Below, in pieces: positions 42,901-47,806 of a stretch of 64,000 nucleotides of DNA (within the stretch, counting starts at the first letter, position 1; the number at the start of each line of letters is the position of its first letter). This DNA is from Acetobacteraceae bacterium. GTDB lineage: Bacteria; Pseudomonadota; Alphaproteobacteria; Acetobacterales; Acetobacteraceae. Made by a program: the position numbers and the translations under genes. The DNA is taken from the NCBI GenBank assembly GCA_947455205.1, contig CANGNF010000003.1:108973-172972 (forward strand), written 5' to 3'. Below the pieces are notes generated by a model. It was not told the DNA's origin. It ran no database searches and saw nothing but the letters and a program-made list of their open reading frames with translations.

Positions 42901-45900
42901 TAGTGAACCTGGTCTGCAGCGCATCCTGCACCGTGGTGACCAGGTTGATGCCCCAGAGGGTTCGCCAGTCGATGCTGTTCAGCGTGTCGGCGTGCACCGT
43001 CAGCGCGCCGCTGGCATTCACGTCCGCATCGTCGGAAACGAAGGCATTCGCGGTGGCATTGTAGATGCCGATGGCGGTGGCGACAGCAACGCCGAGATCC
43101 GCATTCGGCTGGGTGGTGGACGATGTCTCGTTCACCACGGTGCCGGAGGCGATGAGCTTGGGCTGGACGCTGACCGAAGCGGTCACGTCCAGCGTCGTAC
43201 CTGCCGAAAGCAGCGCGCGGCGGCCGGTGACCACGCCGTCACCCACCCGCGCCGTGACGGTGCTGTTGTCGACCATCACCGCTATGGCGGCGCCCACGTC
43301 GTACTCGTTCGACGGCACATAGGCCTTGGGCGTCTTGATCTTGCCCTTCAGCTTGTTGACGAACGCACTGATGCTCGGGCGATGCTTGAGTGCGCCGATG
43401 AGGCCGGACTTCTGGTCATCCAGCACGTCGCCGGTGGTGCTGGACCCGACACCCGCGGTGGCGGAGACACCGCTGACCGAGCCGAGCGGCAGCAGGAACA
43501 GCTTCAGTATGGCGATCGGCTTGCTGAGCTGCACCGCGTTGACGGTGATGTGGCCGCCCGCGGTGACCTGGCCGTCGACCCGCGCGGTCGTCGTCTTCTC
43601 CTCGACCTGCACCGCGATGCCGATGGCGAGCTTGCCATCCGGCCCGGTCGGCGAGCGCACCTGGTTGCGCGTCTGCTGGACGGTCCGCGCCTGCATGTCC
43701 ACATTGTCGGCGGCGGTGATGATCGCGCTTTCACCGACCAGGACTTCCGAGTTGGACTTCACCACGCCGATGCCGATGGCGATGCTGATTGGCGTGGGGT
43801 CATAGCCCAGCGGGCCGTTCTTGCTGGCCGGCGTGATGGTGATGTCGCCCGGGCCGTCCACCGCGACATTGAGCTGGTTGGTCTGCTCAGTGCCGATGAA
43901 GACGAAGCCGGTGGCGGTGATGTGGCCGTCCACCTTGACGCTCGACTGTGCGTCGATCATCGCCATGCCGATGTTGAACAGCACGAGGCCGATCGGCGCC
44001 GTAGCCGCGACCGAGAAATCCGTCGCCTTGATGATGATGTCGTGGCCGATGATCTGCGCGTCGGCGCTGATCTCGACCGAGCTGCGCGCAACCGTGCGCG
44101 AGAAGCCGAAGTTGAAGGCCAGGGCTTCGAGGATCGAGGCGCCGATCTGTTCGAAATTCGCGCCGAAATTGTTCCAGAACTCCGGCGTGGTCGGGTCGCC
44201 GAGATGCATCGCGTTGTCGGCCGTGGCCGTGATGGTGATGTCGCCGCCGGTGAGCGTGGCGCGGTTCACCACCACGCTGGCCGTCACGCTGTCGATGTTG
44301 ACCAGCCCAAGCAGCGCGTAGCCATCCTCCGGGTGCGCCGCGACATCGACGAAGCCATAGATGAGCGCGCCGGCCAGCAGCACGCCACCGACCGCCAGCC
44401 CGACCGGGCCGGCCACGGCCGTGGCGATGGCGCCCACAAACAGCGCGCCGCCAACGGCGCCCTGCGTCGCCCAGTTCATGTCCTTGCCGTCGGCGGCCTT
44501 GACGGTGATGTTGCCGTCCGTGCCGGAGCCCTTGGTCCGGGTGGTCAGGACAGCGCTGTCGCCGATGGTGATCCGCTGCCCGAGCAGGGTGAGGTTGCCG
44601 CCGCCGGTGGTGCTGCCGGTGTCGATGACATGGCCGCCAATGGTGATCGTGGCTGCCTTCAGCTCAAGCGAAACGCCGTCGCTGGCGATGTCGCCATCCA
44701 GGCTGAGCGAACCACCACCATCGATCTTGATGCTGCCCTTGGTGGTGCCGATCCAGTTGACCGCCGAGAAGGAGGCCTGCGTCAGGTGGGACGTATTGAC
44801 CGTGGCGGTGTTGCTGCCGCTGCCGGCCACCAGGTTGATGCGCGAGGTTCCCGCCGCGGCACTGTAGAAGTTGGTGCCGGCGCCGCCCTTCGCGGTGTCG
44901 TTGCCGTCCAGGTTGACCATGCTGGTGGTGCCGGTGAAGGCGGAGGCATCCAGCGTATTGGCGCCGGCCCCGCCTTCCAGGATCGCGGTGGCGAAGACGC
45001 CGACGAGCGTGTCCGTCTCCAGCACCGCGCCGCCGCTGGCGGTCATGGTCATGCGGCTGTCGGTCAACACCATGTTCGCATCGCGGGAGAACAGCAGCAC
45101 GTCGCGGCCGCCATTACCGATGATCTGGTCGCTGCCGTCGCCGCCCAGGAAGGTGTCGCGGCCGGCCGTGCCGACCAGCGTGTCGTCGCCGGCGCCGCCG
45201 TTCAGCATCACCTGGCCGGCCGACAGGACGGCACCGTTGATGGTGGAGGCGGCCGCCAGTGTGCCGCTGAAGCCCAATGCCACGGCCGCGTCGGTGTGGC
45301 TGACAATGCTGAACCCGGTGCTGCCTGTGGTCAGGTCCTGCACCTTCAGCCGGCCACCAACCAGGTCGATGCTGGCCAGCAGCTTGCCGACGCCCTTGGC
45401 GTTCACCGTGTCCACCACATCCTGCAACGTGGCCAGTCCGGTCAGCAGGATGTTGGTGGCGGTGCCGTCATGCGCGTTGATGGTGAAGTCGACGACTCCA
45501 TCGGCCGGCGCGAACTCGACATCGGCCAGCACCGCGAGCGAGGTGTTGCCGCTGATGCCGTGGAAGCCGCTGGCATCGAGCCGATTGCTGCCGCTGTCAC
45601 CGGAAAGCACGACGGTCTCGAAGCCGGACAGCGCGGCGACGGTGGTGACGACGCCGGAGACGATGGTCAGGGTCGTGTCGGTCAGCGTCTGGCTGCCGCC
45701 GCTGGTGCTCAGCAGCAGGTCGGCACCGCCGCCGCCGGACAGCGTGTCGGCGCCGCCGTTGCCGACGATCCGGTCGTCGCTGGAACCGCCCGAGATGCTG
45801 TCGGCACCGGTGCTGCCGATCAGCGTATCATTGCCGGCGCCGCCGAAGATGGTAACCCTGCCGGCGGCAAAATTCTCGGCAGAAATCAGATCGTCGGATT

Positions 45901-47764
45901 CGGTGCCACCCAGGATGCCACGCTGGACCCTGGCAACGCTGTCCTGGGCGGGGGCCGCAGGTGTTGCGGTGAAGCTGGTCGTCAGCGCGCCCGAGACGGT
46001 GTCGAGCCGGAGGTCAACCGTACCCGCCCCAGCCAGCGCGTTGACGTAGCTGATGGTGAAGCCGCCGCTGACCGCGACCACGGTGACATTGCCATGCCCA
46101 AGGTTGTGCAGCCGCTGCAAGGCCGAGACGATGTCACCCGCGGTCGAACTTTCACTCAGGGTGCTGCTGGTTTCGGTGCCATCGGTCAGGGTGTAGCTGC
46201 CGCTGCCGCTGACCTGCAGGTTCCAGGACTTGCCTGTGCCCTGGCCCTTGTCGAGAGCCGTATCCGTCAGCACCAGGCGGCTGAAGCCAAGCGCTTCCAC
46301 GGTGTTGACGCCGGCGCCGCCGTCCAGTGAATCGATGCCGGTGCCGGGCCGCAGCAGGTCGTCCCCCGCGCCGCCGAGCAACGTGTCGTTGGCCGCGCCA
46401 CCGTCCAGCGTGACCGCACCGGAGAACCCGCTGGCGTCAATCCGGTTCGAAGCGTCGCCGCCGGTCAGGATGGCGCGCTCGACATGGGCCAGCGTATCGA
46501 CCTCGGCACCGATGGTCAGGCTGCTGTTGGTCAGCGTCAGGTTGGCGTCGCGCGCCTCCTCCAGCCGGTCGATACCGCCGCCGCCGTCCATGCTGTCATT
46601 GCCGGTGTTGCCGCGCAGCACGTCGTCATTGGCCGAGCCGATTAGCGTATCGTTGCCGGCGCCGCCAACCAGGGTCACGTTGCCGGTGAAGGCGCTCGCA
46701 TCCAGCTTGCGGCCGCCGTCGCCGGCATCCAGCTTGGCCTGGCTGAAGCCGAGCAGCACATCCTCATCGGTGCCGCCAACGTTCAGGATCGTGTCGCTCA
46801 ACTCCATGTCGGCGTCGCGGGTTTCGTACAGCGTATTGTCGCCGCCGCCGCCGCTCAGCGTATCGGCGCCGGCGCCGCCGCTGATGAGGTCATTGCCCAG
46901 CCCACCCTCGATGCTGTTGGCCAGGGCGTCGCCGAACAGCGTGTCGTTGCCGCTGCTGCCGGTGATGTGACTGAAGCCGGAGATGCTGGTGAAGCCGGTG
47001 GCCCGGCCCAGCCCGAAGTTGACCTCCACCGCGGTGGCGGCGCCCGCATAGCTCAGCGTGTCGCCGGACTTGGCGGCAAGGATCTCGATGCTGCTGGCGG
47101 CGATCCCGCCCAACGACGCCTTGTTGGCCGCGCTGCTGGTCCACACCGCATTGCTGATCGCGCCCTGCAGGGTATCCACGCCACTGCCGCCGGCGATCGC
47201 TTCGATATGGCTGAACTGCGCGACCGTGATCAGGCCACTGGTGTTCTCCAGCGCCATGCCGCCGGCGCCGGCGCCCTGCAGCACCCACATCGCCGCCTCG
47301 CTGGTGCTGGCCAGCGTATCGTTGCCGCCCTTGCCGTCGAAGGTCACGGTCATGGCGCGGGTCAGGTCGGTGAAGCTGGCGTCCAGCGTCAGGCTGTCAT
47401 CGCCGCTGCTGCCGCCGATCTCGATCAGGCTGACGCTGTCATCCAGCGTGGCTTCGGAGGCGACACTGTTGTCGCTGTTCTTGAGCAGCTGGACCTTCTT
47501 GACATCGGCCTCGGTGGCGACGTGCAGGGTCACGTCCTTGACGCTGCCGATGTCGAGATGAACCTTGGGCGCGGCGGCCGACGGCGCGGCCACCGCCGCG
47601 GTGGCCAGCGCGGCCGGCGTTGCCGCCAGCAGCAGCCGCGGCTCAAGGCGCTCAAGCCGGAAGCGGTCGGCCGGCGCCGGTGCGGTAGTCCCGGCCGCAG
47701 AGGCACGGGCGAACTGGCGCGCAACATTGCGGAAGCTGCTGCCGCTCCACTTTTTCCGTGCCAT
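21941..47764 (-). CDS. Giant LEPR-XLL repeat protein, 8,607 residues
   Basis: The gene is one uninterrupted 25.8-kb frame. A basic start without a Sec signal peptide carries the motif LEPRLLL (residues 40-46), known from very long secreted repeat proteins. Residues about 120-960 have RTX-like GGxGxDxL calcium-binding units. A hydrophobic hairpin lies at about 1100-1140. From about 1150 to 4550 run long beta-repeats of the type GAALSxNxxxxxxxAxVxxxSTVTAxGDV, followed by haemagglutinin-like beta repeats, a helical insert (about 5435-5610), Calx-beta-like units (about 6690-7000) and C-terminal RTX repeats (about 7350-8390) with near-identical 58-residue copies. The last 200 residues are helical and charged. 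I noticed only three Cys, all in the C-terminal part. Such proteins are usually surface adhesins or matrix proteins. It sits between SapC and the adaptors of its presumed export machine. Confidence 0.92.
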   Translation of the reverse strand: MARKKWSGSSFRNVARQFARASAAGTTAPAPADRFRLERLEPRLLLAATPAALATAAVAAPSAAAPKVHLDIGSVKDVTLHVATEADVKKVQLLKNSDNSVASEATLDDSVSLIEIGGSSGDDSLTLDASFTDLTRAMTVTFDGKGGNDTLASTSEAAMWVLQGAGAGGMALENTSGLITVAQFSHIEAIAGGSGVDTLQGAISNAVWTSSAANKASLGGIAASSIEILAAKSGDTLSYAGAATAVEVNFGLGRATGFTSISGFSHITGSSGNDTLFGDALANSIEGGLGNDLISGGAGADTLSGGGGDNTLYETRDADMELSDTILNVGGTDEDVLLGFSQAKLDAGDGGRKLDASAFTGNVTLVGGAGNDTLIGSANDDVLRGNTGNDSMDGGGGIDRLEEARDANLTLTNSSLTIGAEVDTLAHVERAILTGGDASNRIDASGFSGAVTLDGGAANDTLLGGAGDDLLRPGTGIDSLDGGAGVNTVEALGFSRLVLTDTALDKGQGTGKSWNLQVSGSGSYTLTDGTETSSTLSESSTAGDIVSALQRLHNLGHGNVTVVAVSGGFTISYVNALAGAGTVDLRLDTVSGALTTSFTATPAAPAQDSVARVQRGILGGTESDDLISAENFAAGRVTIFGGAGNDTLIGSTGADSISGGSSDDRIVGNGGADTLSGGGGADLLLSTSGGSQTLTDTTLTIVSGVVTTVAALSGFETVVLSGDSGSNRLDASGFHGISGNTSLAVLADVEFAPADGVVDFTINAHDGTATNILLTGLATLQDVVDTVNAKGVGKLLASIDLVGGRLKVQDLTTGSTGFSIVSHTDAAVALGFSGTLAAASTINGAVLSAGQVMLNGGAGDDTLVGTAGRDTFLGGDGSDQIIGNGGRDVLLFSRDANMVLTDSRMTMTASGGAVLETDTLVGVFATAILEGGAGANTLDASAFTGTTSMVNLDGNDTAKGGAGTNFYSAAAGTSRINLVAGSGSNTATVNTSHLTQASFSAVNWIGTTKGSIKIDGGGSLSLDGDIASDGVSLELKAATITIGGHVIDTGSTTGGGNLTLLGQRITIGDSAVLTTRTKGSGTDGNITVKAADGKDMNWATQGAVGGALFVGAIATAVAGPVGLAVGGVLLAGALIYGFVDVAAHPEDGYALLGLVNIDSVTASVVVNRATLTGGDITITATADNAMHLGDPTTPEFWNNFGANFEQIGASILEALAFNFGFSRTVARSSVEISADAQIIGHDIIIKATDFSVAATAPIGLVLFNIGMAMIDAQSSVKVDGHITATGFVFIGTEQTNQLNVAVDGPGDITITPASKNGPLGYDPTPISIAIGIGVVKSNSEVLVGESAIITAADNVDMQARTVQQTRNQVRSPTGPDGKLAIGIAVQVEEKTTTARVDGQVTAGGHITVNAVQLSKPIAILKLFLLPLGSVSGVSATAGVGSSTTGDVLDDQKSGLIGALKHRPSISAFVNKLKGKIKTPKAYVPSNEYDVGAAIAVMVDNSTVTARVGDGVVTGRRALLSAGTTLDVTASVSVQPKLIASGTVVNETSSTTQPNADLGVAVATAIGIYNATANAFVSDDADVNASGALTVHADTLNSIDWRTLWGINLVTTVQDALQTRFTTNSGLQLVNAGDRVGIDKNYDSKKGDAGSIYRLMPAVGSEPIDLSNEDYTDATRWENLGNPDSVAAKAFFTQFTGYLNNNGGTQSLFNTWAQSRAEGEKKTFAASITFLDLNHDATARIDGGARVNQDAAYRAAGHQAVAVTANSTDDAVHIAGQFVPFGIAVSAAKFAKPSGANSSILISPGLNGAPAEGGSAAGIALGMYLGTHNVTAEIASGATVFGDSLAVTADNFNVGVALGVSGGEAGNTGFNGTVLVTVLNDKTIAHIGDGAVIRVGGAVVADSEAHGASLWVKATDETYLITLGGAGSGSEETGIGATVVVNDLTRKTYAVIGGLPDAAAPGKIDVSVGGALGMLAENSGFVANAAIAAVVVEEKKPGAPSGVPDGASGGATKPTSAKPGANANYDAVIAELQKKFQTASAAVDSPVETGKTGFGFAGSVSVNLAEQDAQALIHGNTTSLFTAVSANVVGKDSTVLVALAGSVAMVEVLPGSKAVGIAGAAAVDVLTGKVEAIADGFDTLTLGALALTADRSSVLVALSAGMAGATGQSGFAIAGSVVVLQNNQDATASLRNALTVEIAGDVTLTAHNDATSILVAGAAGFGGKVGFGAAIAFSQVDGDTEASITSVSILHHGGAVALDAHSSALIVSVTAAAGVATGGGTSVGYGIAGTLSINLVNFDTYALVVRSTLESTATNGSAVTLTATDDSTIGSFAGAVGVGRQVGFGLALALNFITNTVRAASEGSTFRKASRVGLRATNDSTLIAIAVGGAGGEKVGLAGAFGVNETGNNTTAEVIGAAAAGLLPVRAGIIDAVGAIEVAAEDDTVAVGIGGGLALGKIGIGAGIAAELIKNTVAAHVDNSTLTSTAGAVDVTAFSKVVLVSVGLGGAGGDTFSLGGSISVNEVENTVEATVTNHASITAHGDVQLIAGDDTSAVVIAGAFAAGDGISAGVSVATVQVENTIHAWVDNASITSNVGDVTIKAGMFKPGAVDLAGLVGGGIFDTLPDTADTSGQIVTITVAGAGSGNGALGAALSLNWLKNSVSASVRNNSTVTATLGDVTILARDEAVITAVSIGAAFGGKGAIGAAISYNYIGGDPGDPSRGIAANRDASTESGLGAFVDKSTVTAGGNVEIAAEARSRLVDVTVGGSFAGNLAIGGSIAINFVRYQLTAKVSNGATVTGGTGVIIAASDDPSMVIVSGGFASGSTAGGLASATNDMRSDLVAAVEGVGTTVTATTGDVKISAQLLKNVAPGAGLGYIKIGSGTTTTGSSSDPASIDSQIWSFAVAGADSNGGAAAASLSLNWARSTLDAHVSDGAKVEAKAGDVTLAAVDAATVRSLAGGVSIASGFGLGAAIAYNWFGGNPDAPGDGSVNTTQAYVDNATVLGRIVNIVAQATGTIWSAGISGGAAGTFAGNAALSLNWSRRQVLAEARNNAVITSTGTIALRAEDSTKLNSLALTLSASNTAAGGIAVAYSEIQETVRAAAKGGADLTVTTGRSGSITLDAVASGTIGTVAVGVAGSASGAAAGSAAVGSIGNTVEALITGAGTTATTDDHVRVNASSTTAINLYGGTFAGSAVGVGGSTAVSLMSTHTTAAVKDGATVKALGTEAGGLAAGDWNLDAGATAVSGAKVRGLAVIANSEESLDIIFGAVAAGSAAYAANILVDVSTGDTTAQIDAASINTDAARGRDIVVRARHTHTETPVAITAALAGTEGVGVGITSLKLAHTTTASMTNSAVGTTAHPVWASGDVEVTAIARESVTSNLIGASTGFSAGISGVGAGIYSTSHTIAEMQGSVTAGDNVSVEADSAITLLNRVVGVAIGGNAGGVAVSVINLNRVTTATISAGTVTAGTGDISVVAKADETVGVEDWTASVGANAVAGSVSVIDTTSSTTASIYGTAAAGRDVIVHAFGNSRVNQAASNTTGQISLSSQISAGAAVEVITLRQNLLAEIGDHAIVRAGRDVDVHATEDRQVWSRIISGSGGLVGGISGGVSVLSIGAGPGSTGADQATPSQAAVDDLFDNDPSALGLNTTDGTPATSSGYHPDRGVPTGTNAGSRAQTAIGGNLITYVVGGGGRTGGTEARIGQGASVTAGFRTAAPAATLGNLRVLATEINVLTPVAGNGTVGGIAAVGGAVAVINLAGKVSAHVDAASVLSAPQAIQVRADLTTTLTGKAYGGSAGTVGLGAQVVSISDSSISTAYFADATTDSEGVSVLKAGSLSIKATATRGVTLEAIGVAVGGLAAGVAAGDISITGTTEAYIGTHAQVNASGVIGLVGSVEVLATDSATVSATVKQVAAGIGAGAGNRDNVTIGGTVSAYLGGHVTLRTAGLLDVQATFTPKVTTNMLGVSVGALAIGVSLSQITISTAVTAALDSLSGLDRGHVSVTAGALRLAANALHLGSDENAHAFAQGGSGGLIGSDGSAVFIDNTTSVTTRIASGSGISTTGTVGGALGGLARGEVQIAAVADLKQYGEANSNTGGVIGIGVAKANVNSNITTLAEIQDDVTVTAGSFSLGAVSTTDNNGLVASGNGGIVAGSSAEFHTTDTSTTTAKIAGGTVDHNTFTLTDADGFSMLASSTLKFDGRLTASGGGVIAGSGATVDHVVLATTKAELGAQVTITAPEISIQALTTLSKPLRSGDNIAGTTGGAIAGTGGNATTSATVNTSVILGAFDSLAATTGDITLSAHNSTTIIDRLTMKTGGATSVGNVNATAGTGDDPLVLNATVSIGDGTTLTSKGDIVVAARGDAHVDLGLSLDVWGLIATGAFSRSEAVLRPTNSIVFGAGSTTKAEGNILVGAGTGNDFSADSYFVHATTDVFAGTPIPISVVDANADVFSRNSITVNDAAQLITSRDIRLDTDRFGFGDMLAQAKAVNWANLLADAIFGSGFAGYAGTSNSDALASVLLLGTAKLQTGLNRNRTLVLGGGIDNADPIVATSRDGISFTVGDQLASTALFDQLGVAQANMAKFGPTTVAGVTTYTNRTLYEYYLGEQTRIQTTLLGQGLATSQVDGDGKTVLLPTTARNPLVTIAPIHSAAGNVYVRTGYMGGSGTIETPKDVLVSIVNNTPASLSFGNVSIGTTLGEFFLNGLATAGNADVISANQVVAGLAAASLTITAPGAADGPRISIVVNKQLRRDGSDFPKVNTTLAGDLIAPTAALVVSGDTNLITTGTVRTKSQSISVNGSVVIGPMISKAIGGDPYTAFIDDPTFKAYAADFDDTVAAPSSLITTSINTAQPVPALYAKSIRITAESLNVNGLIQSGNDDLTLTLGAKATAAIAALPPGRIGLINLGNVNEVAAPLAQPSGLPEFSVFYDTATRKIIVGGVDTSGGDIYLEGRIFNTSQGNIKLLGDQANVTVVNNTAYALQVNKVDASLRGVGTLTIVDKAKGWSEVTATAVVAEGLRLNATGWASGVAASVPVRVYSAQGALRGNAQLISDGSGVLTVNANFGIAVGDYVSNRTVATVYKQDATGTHVTVDDGHGPVVSNYDGTGGYAPDGGWRYGFSTVADQTLKQYDTQSSSSWLGLIDLGSGHHDWSAGEPVGIPHLGDQGDYFYKTKTETAAPTFSKVEINLSVSDPIVIRQTEDHTWYGSSTYTKTYMQETKQQNVTTTTLQATRNIGVSFIGHAASQVSITSAQTDVILNGGIANTSGTTSITSGGAISLVGDNPSISGVSINLVAKGNIGTGTAAIKVLLNGSGGSLAARSDTGGINLAATAGSLNLGRVVATVGDVTIAATGNLTMAAGGLVSGGRISLTATGGSIGASGTPMLLNAGQTVRDRVVLNAGLDIFARQDVGDLNLYLASAPAGTVSLSVPNGSLRNVNDDIRRDERAEQELVNGVWTSLGLTSATGASQKIQDAKDAVAAAKTAEYFTYWRYREATGGVFDASALVLTAAETAAWTATFTAQGMSPSQVTAQLTALNLKRQAEYTQLNAVYGSTTFSSSYSYTLTTAEAQAVTDKIKVWTTDELRNLLSAGLLKPVTTTQTQVKAPAVIAQGDVTLSAGSAIGSSGTVIVIALPSTFTTAERVALSAAERTDVHYLSATPFQGSVAFSGTSITAAGGVNFATAGFAAGQSLLVAGNTANATDSARYVTIAAVSGNVITVTIPAGGASSFTGEVGRDVTLGAVVLEPTAAGAHPAAIVVVGRNEMTATVGGALRLTAGTTAAISTRGAMAVHDFTSGGAASLKALGNVTMASGASAFNTGNLVVEAGPGSIGADASHPLLLALKPNATITARAQQGVWLTRPSGDLILESVYSQRGEVRLTTDAGSIYDGLAHTEAKILAGNIILSATGGTIGTAGNILEFALAGSDGQLDATATGNIRLRDTDGIFRVGLVSAGGNAELQALASIRDANPGRSPVSANVIANSITLQSDLGGVGQSGMDFFIDSAAHGAGTLTVQSFLSVYLSEVAGALSLNNVGVDDAASEAFIFSAGAILNGNADPNGFNVTSGRTKLFAANNIGTSAKFLRSRTGALEGTSVGASTYIENAGALTLGLGGAYGLSSGGDAVVATHSPLTIAASSAAAGKLTFNAFETPGHPAGGYDVITIKAGVTVQATTGSVTFNTADDFVVEATGAVIAATDIVINLDIDATDAAGGTAGIAGSLTATAGDLTINGQAGADSIGSTGTAMLLAHGTIAINSQDGDDIILLRGSLTAANIIVSGGADDDSITIDTTSLTGDVGILGGSGDDSTLVRYLSSRVGTFLIDGQGGSDTTRVLLSDRDRDGITASDYTITVDNSGGLLDGADSLFIEGRGYAPGDAATDDIMLVRANFVARLHGDTAAGTYTPGAERITYGAAINGGLRVNTWGGNDAFIADDTGAFMVLDGGEGNDSFQVGQVYGANPSLPADFNAVTGRYASGVALGDEIEGTTVTVGFLSLGNSAPLVLYGGNGEDRFTVLSNKAALRMEGEDGNDTFIIRAFVTGDAIDLNAGTGDDRIEYNINAPLSINGGGGFDTVAVLGTEKNDNFVITQGGVFGAGLNVRLDGVEEAVEVDGLEGDDTFWVLSSRAGTLTRLIGGQGSDTFSIGGDVTGRVVSADLSGQAGVISHGVSSADEGYDGAYAAGVALTIASATTAPIVITESSGGTSLLEGGTTSYSISLAMPESAMPTGTVLYLTVLAPQSSTTDAGLPGLGQSVLLSTLAGSGFGTSITLVFTAGSNWTAAQTVYVRAPDDAAREGTRTVAISQLVRAVASADMNNASVQVLLATKLPQVMATVTDNDIGGLVVTQTNAGTQLVQGAPGAGQLTDTLAIALPYQPTADVTVTLGAATDLVDLSTTTLTFTTANWNVAQVVTLAAHNGTALPDPVTTPLSYTTSSADAGFNHLTVAPTQVNVVGDSLAGVLVQESGGSTAVVRPTNGVGGTSDSYTIRLTKAPTAAVSIALNTDPGTTIVSGGRVQLVTLATGSGVVDIVNTAAGAELRRTDGGDWVAQGFAAGQRVQTNLATPDVTYSIKSVTAAKLVLAVVPGTLADANGVSLTLRAVTPTITFDATPGHEWYTAVTVMVQGNDWFSSDPATQFDRTFPPGPHTVAAVQGPVVIEGGPGQEDRSLKLAVMLPTETPTPPIALPVQDGEGNKTDRLVVQNDGALAATAAQVTTGGIAGFGLGTASLVVPGIGGAAGTTIPGGISLAGLEVVEVLAGRGNDTLTVNATPSSLSGSFSFQHDIATGANRMVRGSGSWFADGFRMGDSITIDNAGANGGVYKVASVSADGASLFLDGAALTATTGPATITLRGALLAVYGGGGDDRITVTGSGPGAAPLLVFGDADQDGSRYGGAFGTSTTLGIRFIGGGNDTIDASAAGFGLVAYGGAGDDSIIGGAGDDILLGGGGNDIIRTGAGSNWAYGDGGLNLARPLLRTDNAPWQLSFVSDPASAANSAGDALLAGADSITGGSAGDILLGDQGIIGRDAMAAAGRYGGFGTGDVVSVTSASFTEGGNDSITAAGGIVLGGSGADSVDSSGSTVVVGDNGAVTVAGGVVQRVMTLDSVASTGGDDRISVHGANSMVLGGIGADHIAVFASGSLVLGDDGELDFSAGGVIETAFTTDLLGGADEIQLAGSGNLVLAGAGGDSIGSGGGDSILGDFGRLSWTAGVLTAATSTDMEAGGDDTLRAGDGGNLVLGGYGADSISTGLSNDTLLGDSGQVSWSVGGVITVALSLTTDVGGNDSIAAGDGSNLVIGGAGGDLITAGIGNDSILGDSGRITWNATGVLTEALSLTTDIGGNDSIAAGDGSNLVIGGAGGDLITTGFGNDSILGDSGRITWNSAGIITETLSLTTDIGGSDSIAAGDGGNLVIGGAGGDLVTAGIGNDSILGDSGRITWNATGVLTEALSLTTDIGGNDSIAAGDGGNLVIGGAGGDLVTAGIGNDSILGDSGCITWNSAGIITEALALTTDIGGNDSIAAGDGNKLIIGGAGADSITAGNGNSAVFGDSADITYSAGGSVLLAVSLETTGGADRILLGNGNATVIGGVGADSINAGSGNSIVLGDDGSLAFGPTGVIQQATSTDLAGGNDSIALAGGNNLVIGGTGADLIGTGAGNDTILGDFGVATYDASGKLVAAATTILDQGGNDSIEASDGDNVVLAGFGADTVHSGTGDAIIIGDNGTYTLLTDGGIVIASTDVSALTGGDDIIQLDEGCGFVIAGVGNDQASKAGSGADVFIGDNGVITIGGQGWFTDAITNSTQLGRNDTLVGGSGSDVLLGGTGDDLLRGRGGDDIIFGDHAQVTRSGNVIVAGSIDLFRGGADTLDAGSGNNLLVGGFGSNTFYGSTSTDILVGNYGRVTVTVTPLVDCDIQLGRVTTIVTSGQGGLDLVRIGNQQPYSIGGALDGQSPAWGLPQVSLPEGSADGRGYIADLQRGFRAELAESYGAVLSTWLLQEMFDDDAQFLGGAGGDAVLLAADMPDNFSRVELADAVAFTDAADAFADARDLAPALAMPAARQDHLAEAAMVLAGLAGWQAVRRRDAEDPAAAAPGVLAGLFGRGGAGRFRKWDTGPHE
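23726..24596 (-). repeat. 174-bp tandem repeat array in the RTX region
   Basis: The string GATGCTGTC (in + orientation) recurs at 23726, 23900, 24074, 24248 and 24422, exactly 174 bp apart, with long near-identical stretches between. Degenerate copies continue on both sides. Each copy encodes 58 residues starting GNDSIAAGDG and containing NLVIGGAGGDLITAGIGND, so each carries paired RTX half-sites. Copy number could vary by recombination and short-read assembly could collapse it. Confidence 0.9.
26760..27690 (-). other. Calx-beta-like modules in the giant protein
   Basis: This encodes about residues 6690-7000. Units with LLEGGTTSYSISLAMPES, VVTQTNAGTQLVQGAPG and VLVQESGGSTAVVRP, each followed by TxxVTLxxxTDLVDLSTTTLTFT-like strands, resemble Calx-beta/Ig-like calcium-binding domains of adhesins. 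Confidence 0.5.
30940..31450 (-). other. Helical insert inside the giant protein
   Basis: This encodes about residues 5435-5610. The sequence changes from Gly/Thr/Val-rich beta-repeats to charged, Ala/Glu/Lys/Arg-rich helices (RRDERAEQELVNG, IQDAKDAVAAAKTAEYFTYW, AVTDKIKVWTTDELRNLLSAG) and then returns to beta-repeats. It looks like a folded helical module that interrupts the stalk. Confidence 0.5.
44345..44460 (-). other. Hydrophobic hairpin inside the giant protein
   Basis: This encodes about residues 1100-1140, two hydrophobic Gly/Ala/Val-rich stretches (ALFVGAIATAVAGPVGLAV and GGVLLAGALIYGFV) in a protein that is otherwise polar beta-repeat. It could insert into a membrane, act as a stop point in export or be a packed core element. 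It lies at the border between the N-terminal RTX block and the long beta-repeat block. Confidence 0.5.
47627..47647 (-). other. LEPR-XLL motif coding segment
   Basis: This encodes residues 40-46, LEPRLLL, followed by an Ala-rich stretch of about 20 residues. In the LEPR-XLL family this N-terminal motif is thought to be a sorting signal because it recurs on otherwise unrelated giant proteins. It is preceded by a basic, amphipathic-looking segment (KKWSGSSFRNVARQFARA) instead of a hydrophobic signal peptide. Confidence 0.8.
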
Positions 47765-47806
47765 GTCCGTGCCCCGCCTGTGTTGTTGTTCGGAATGCCG
47801 TGCGCT

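Noticed and set aside
33809..46330. 4,173-codon open frame on the + strand opposite the giant gene
   Set aside because: It is in register with the giant gene's codons, so stops would need TTA, CTA or TCA codons in the giant gene; GC-ending codon choice avoids them. Its translation is Arg/Gly/His/Asp-rich without domains.
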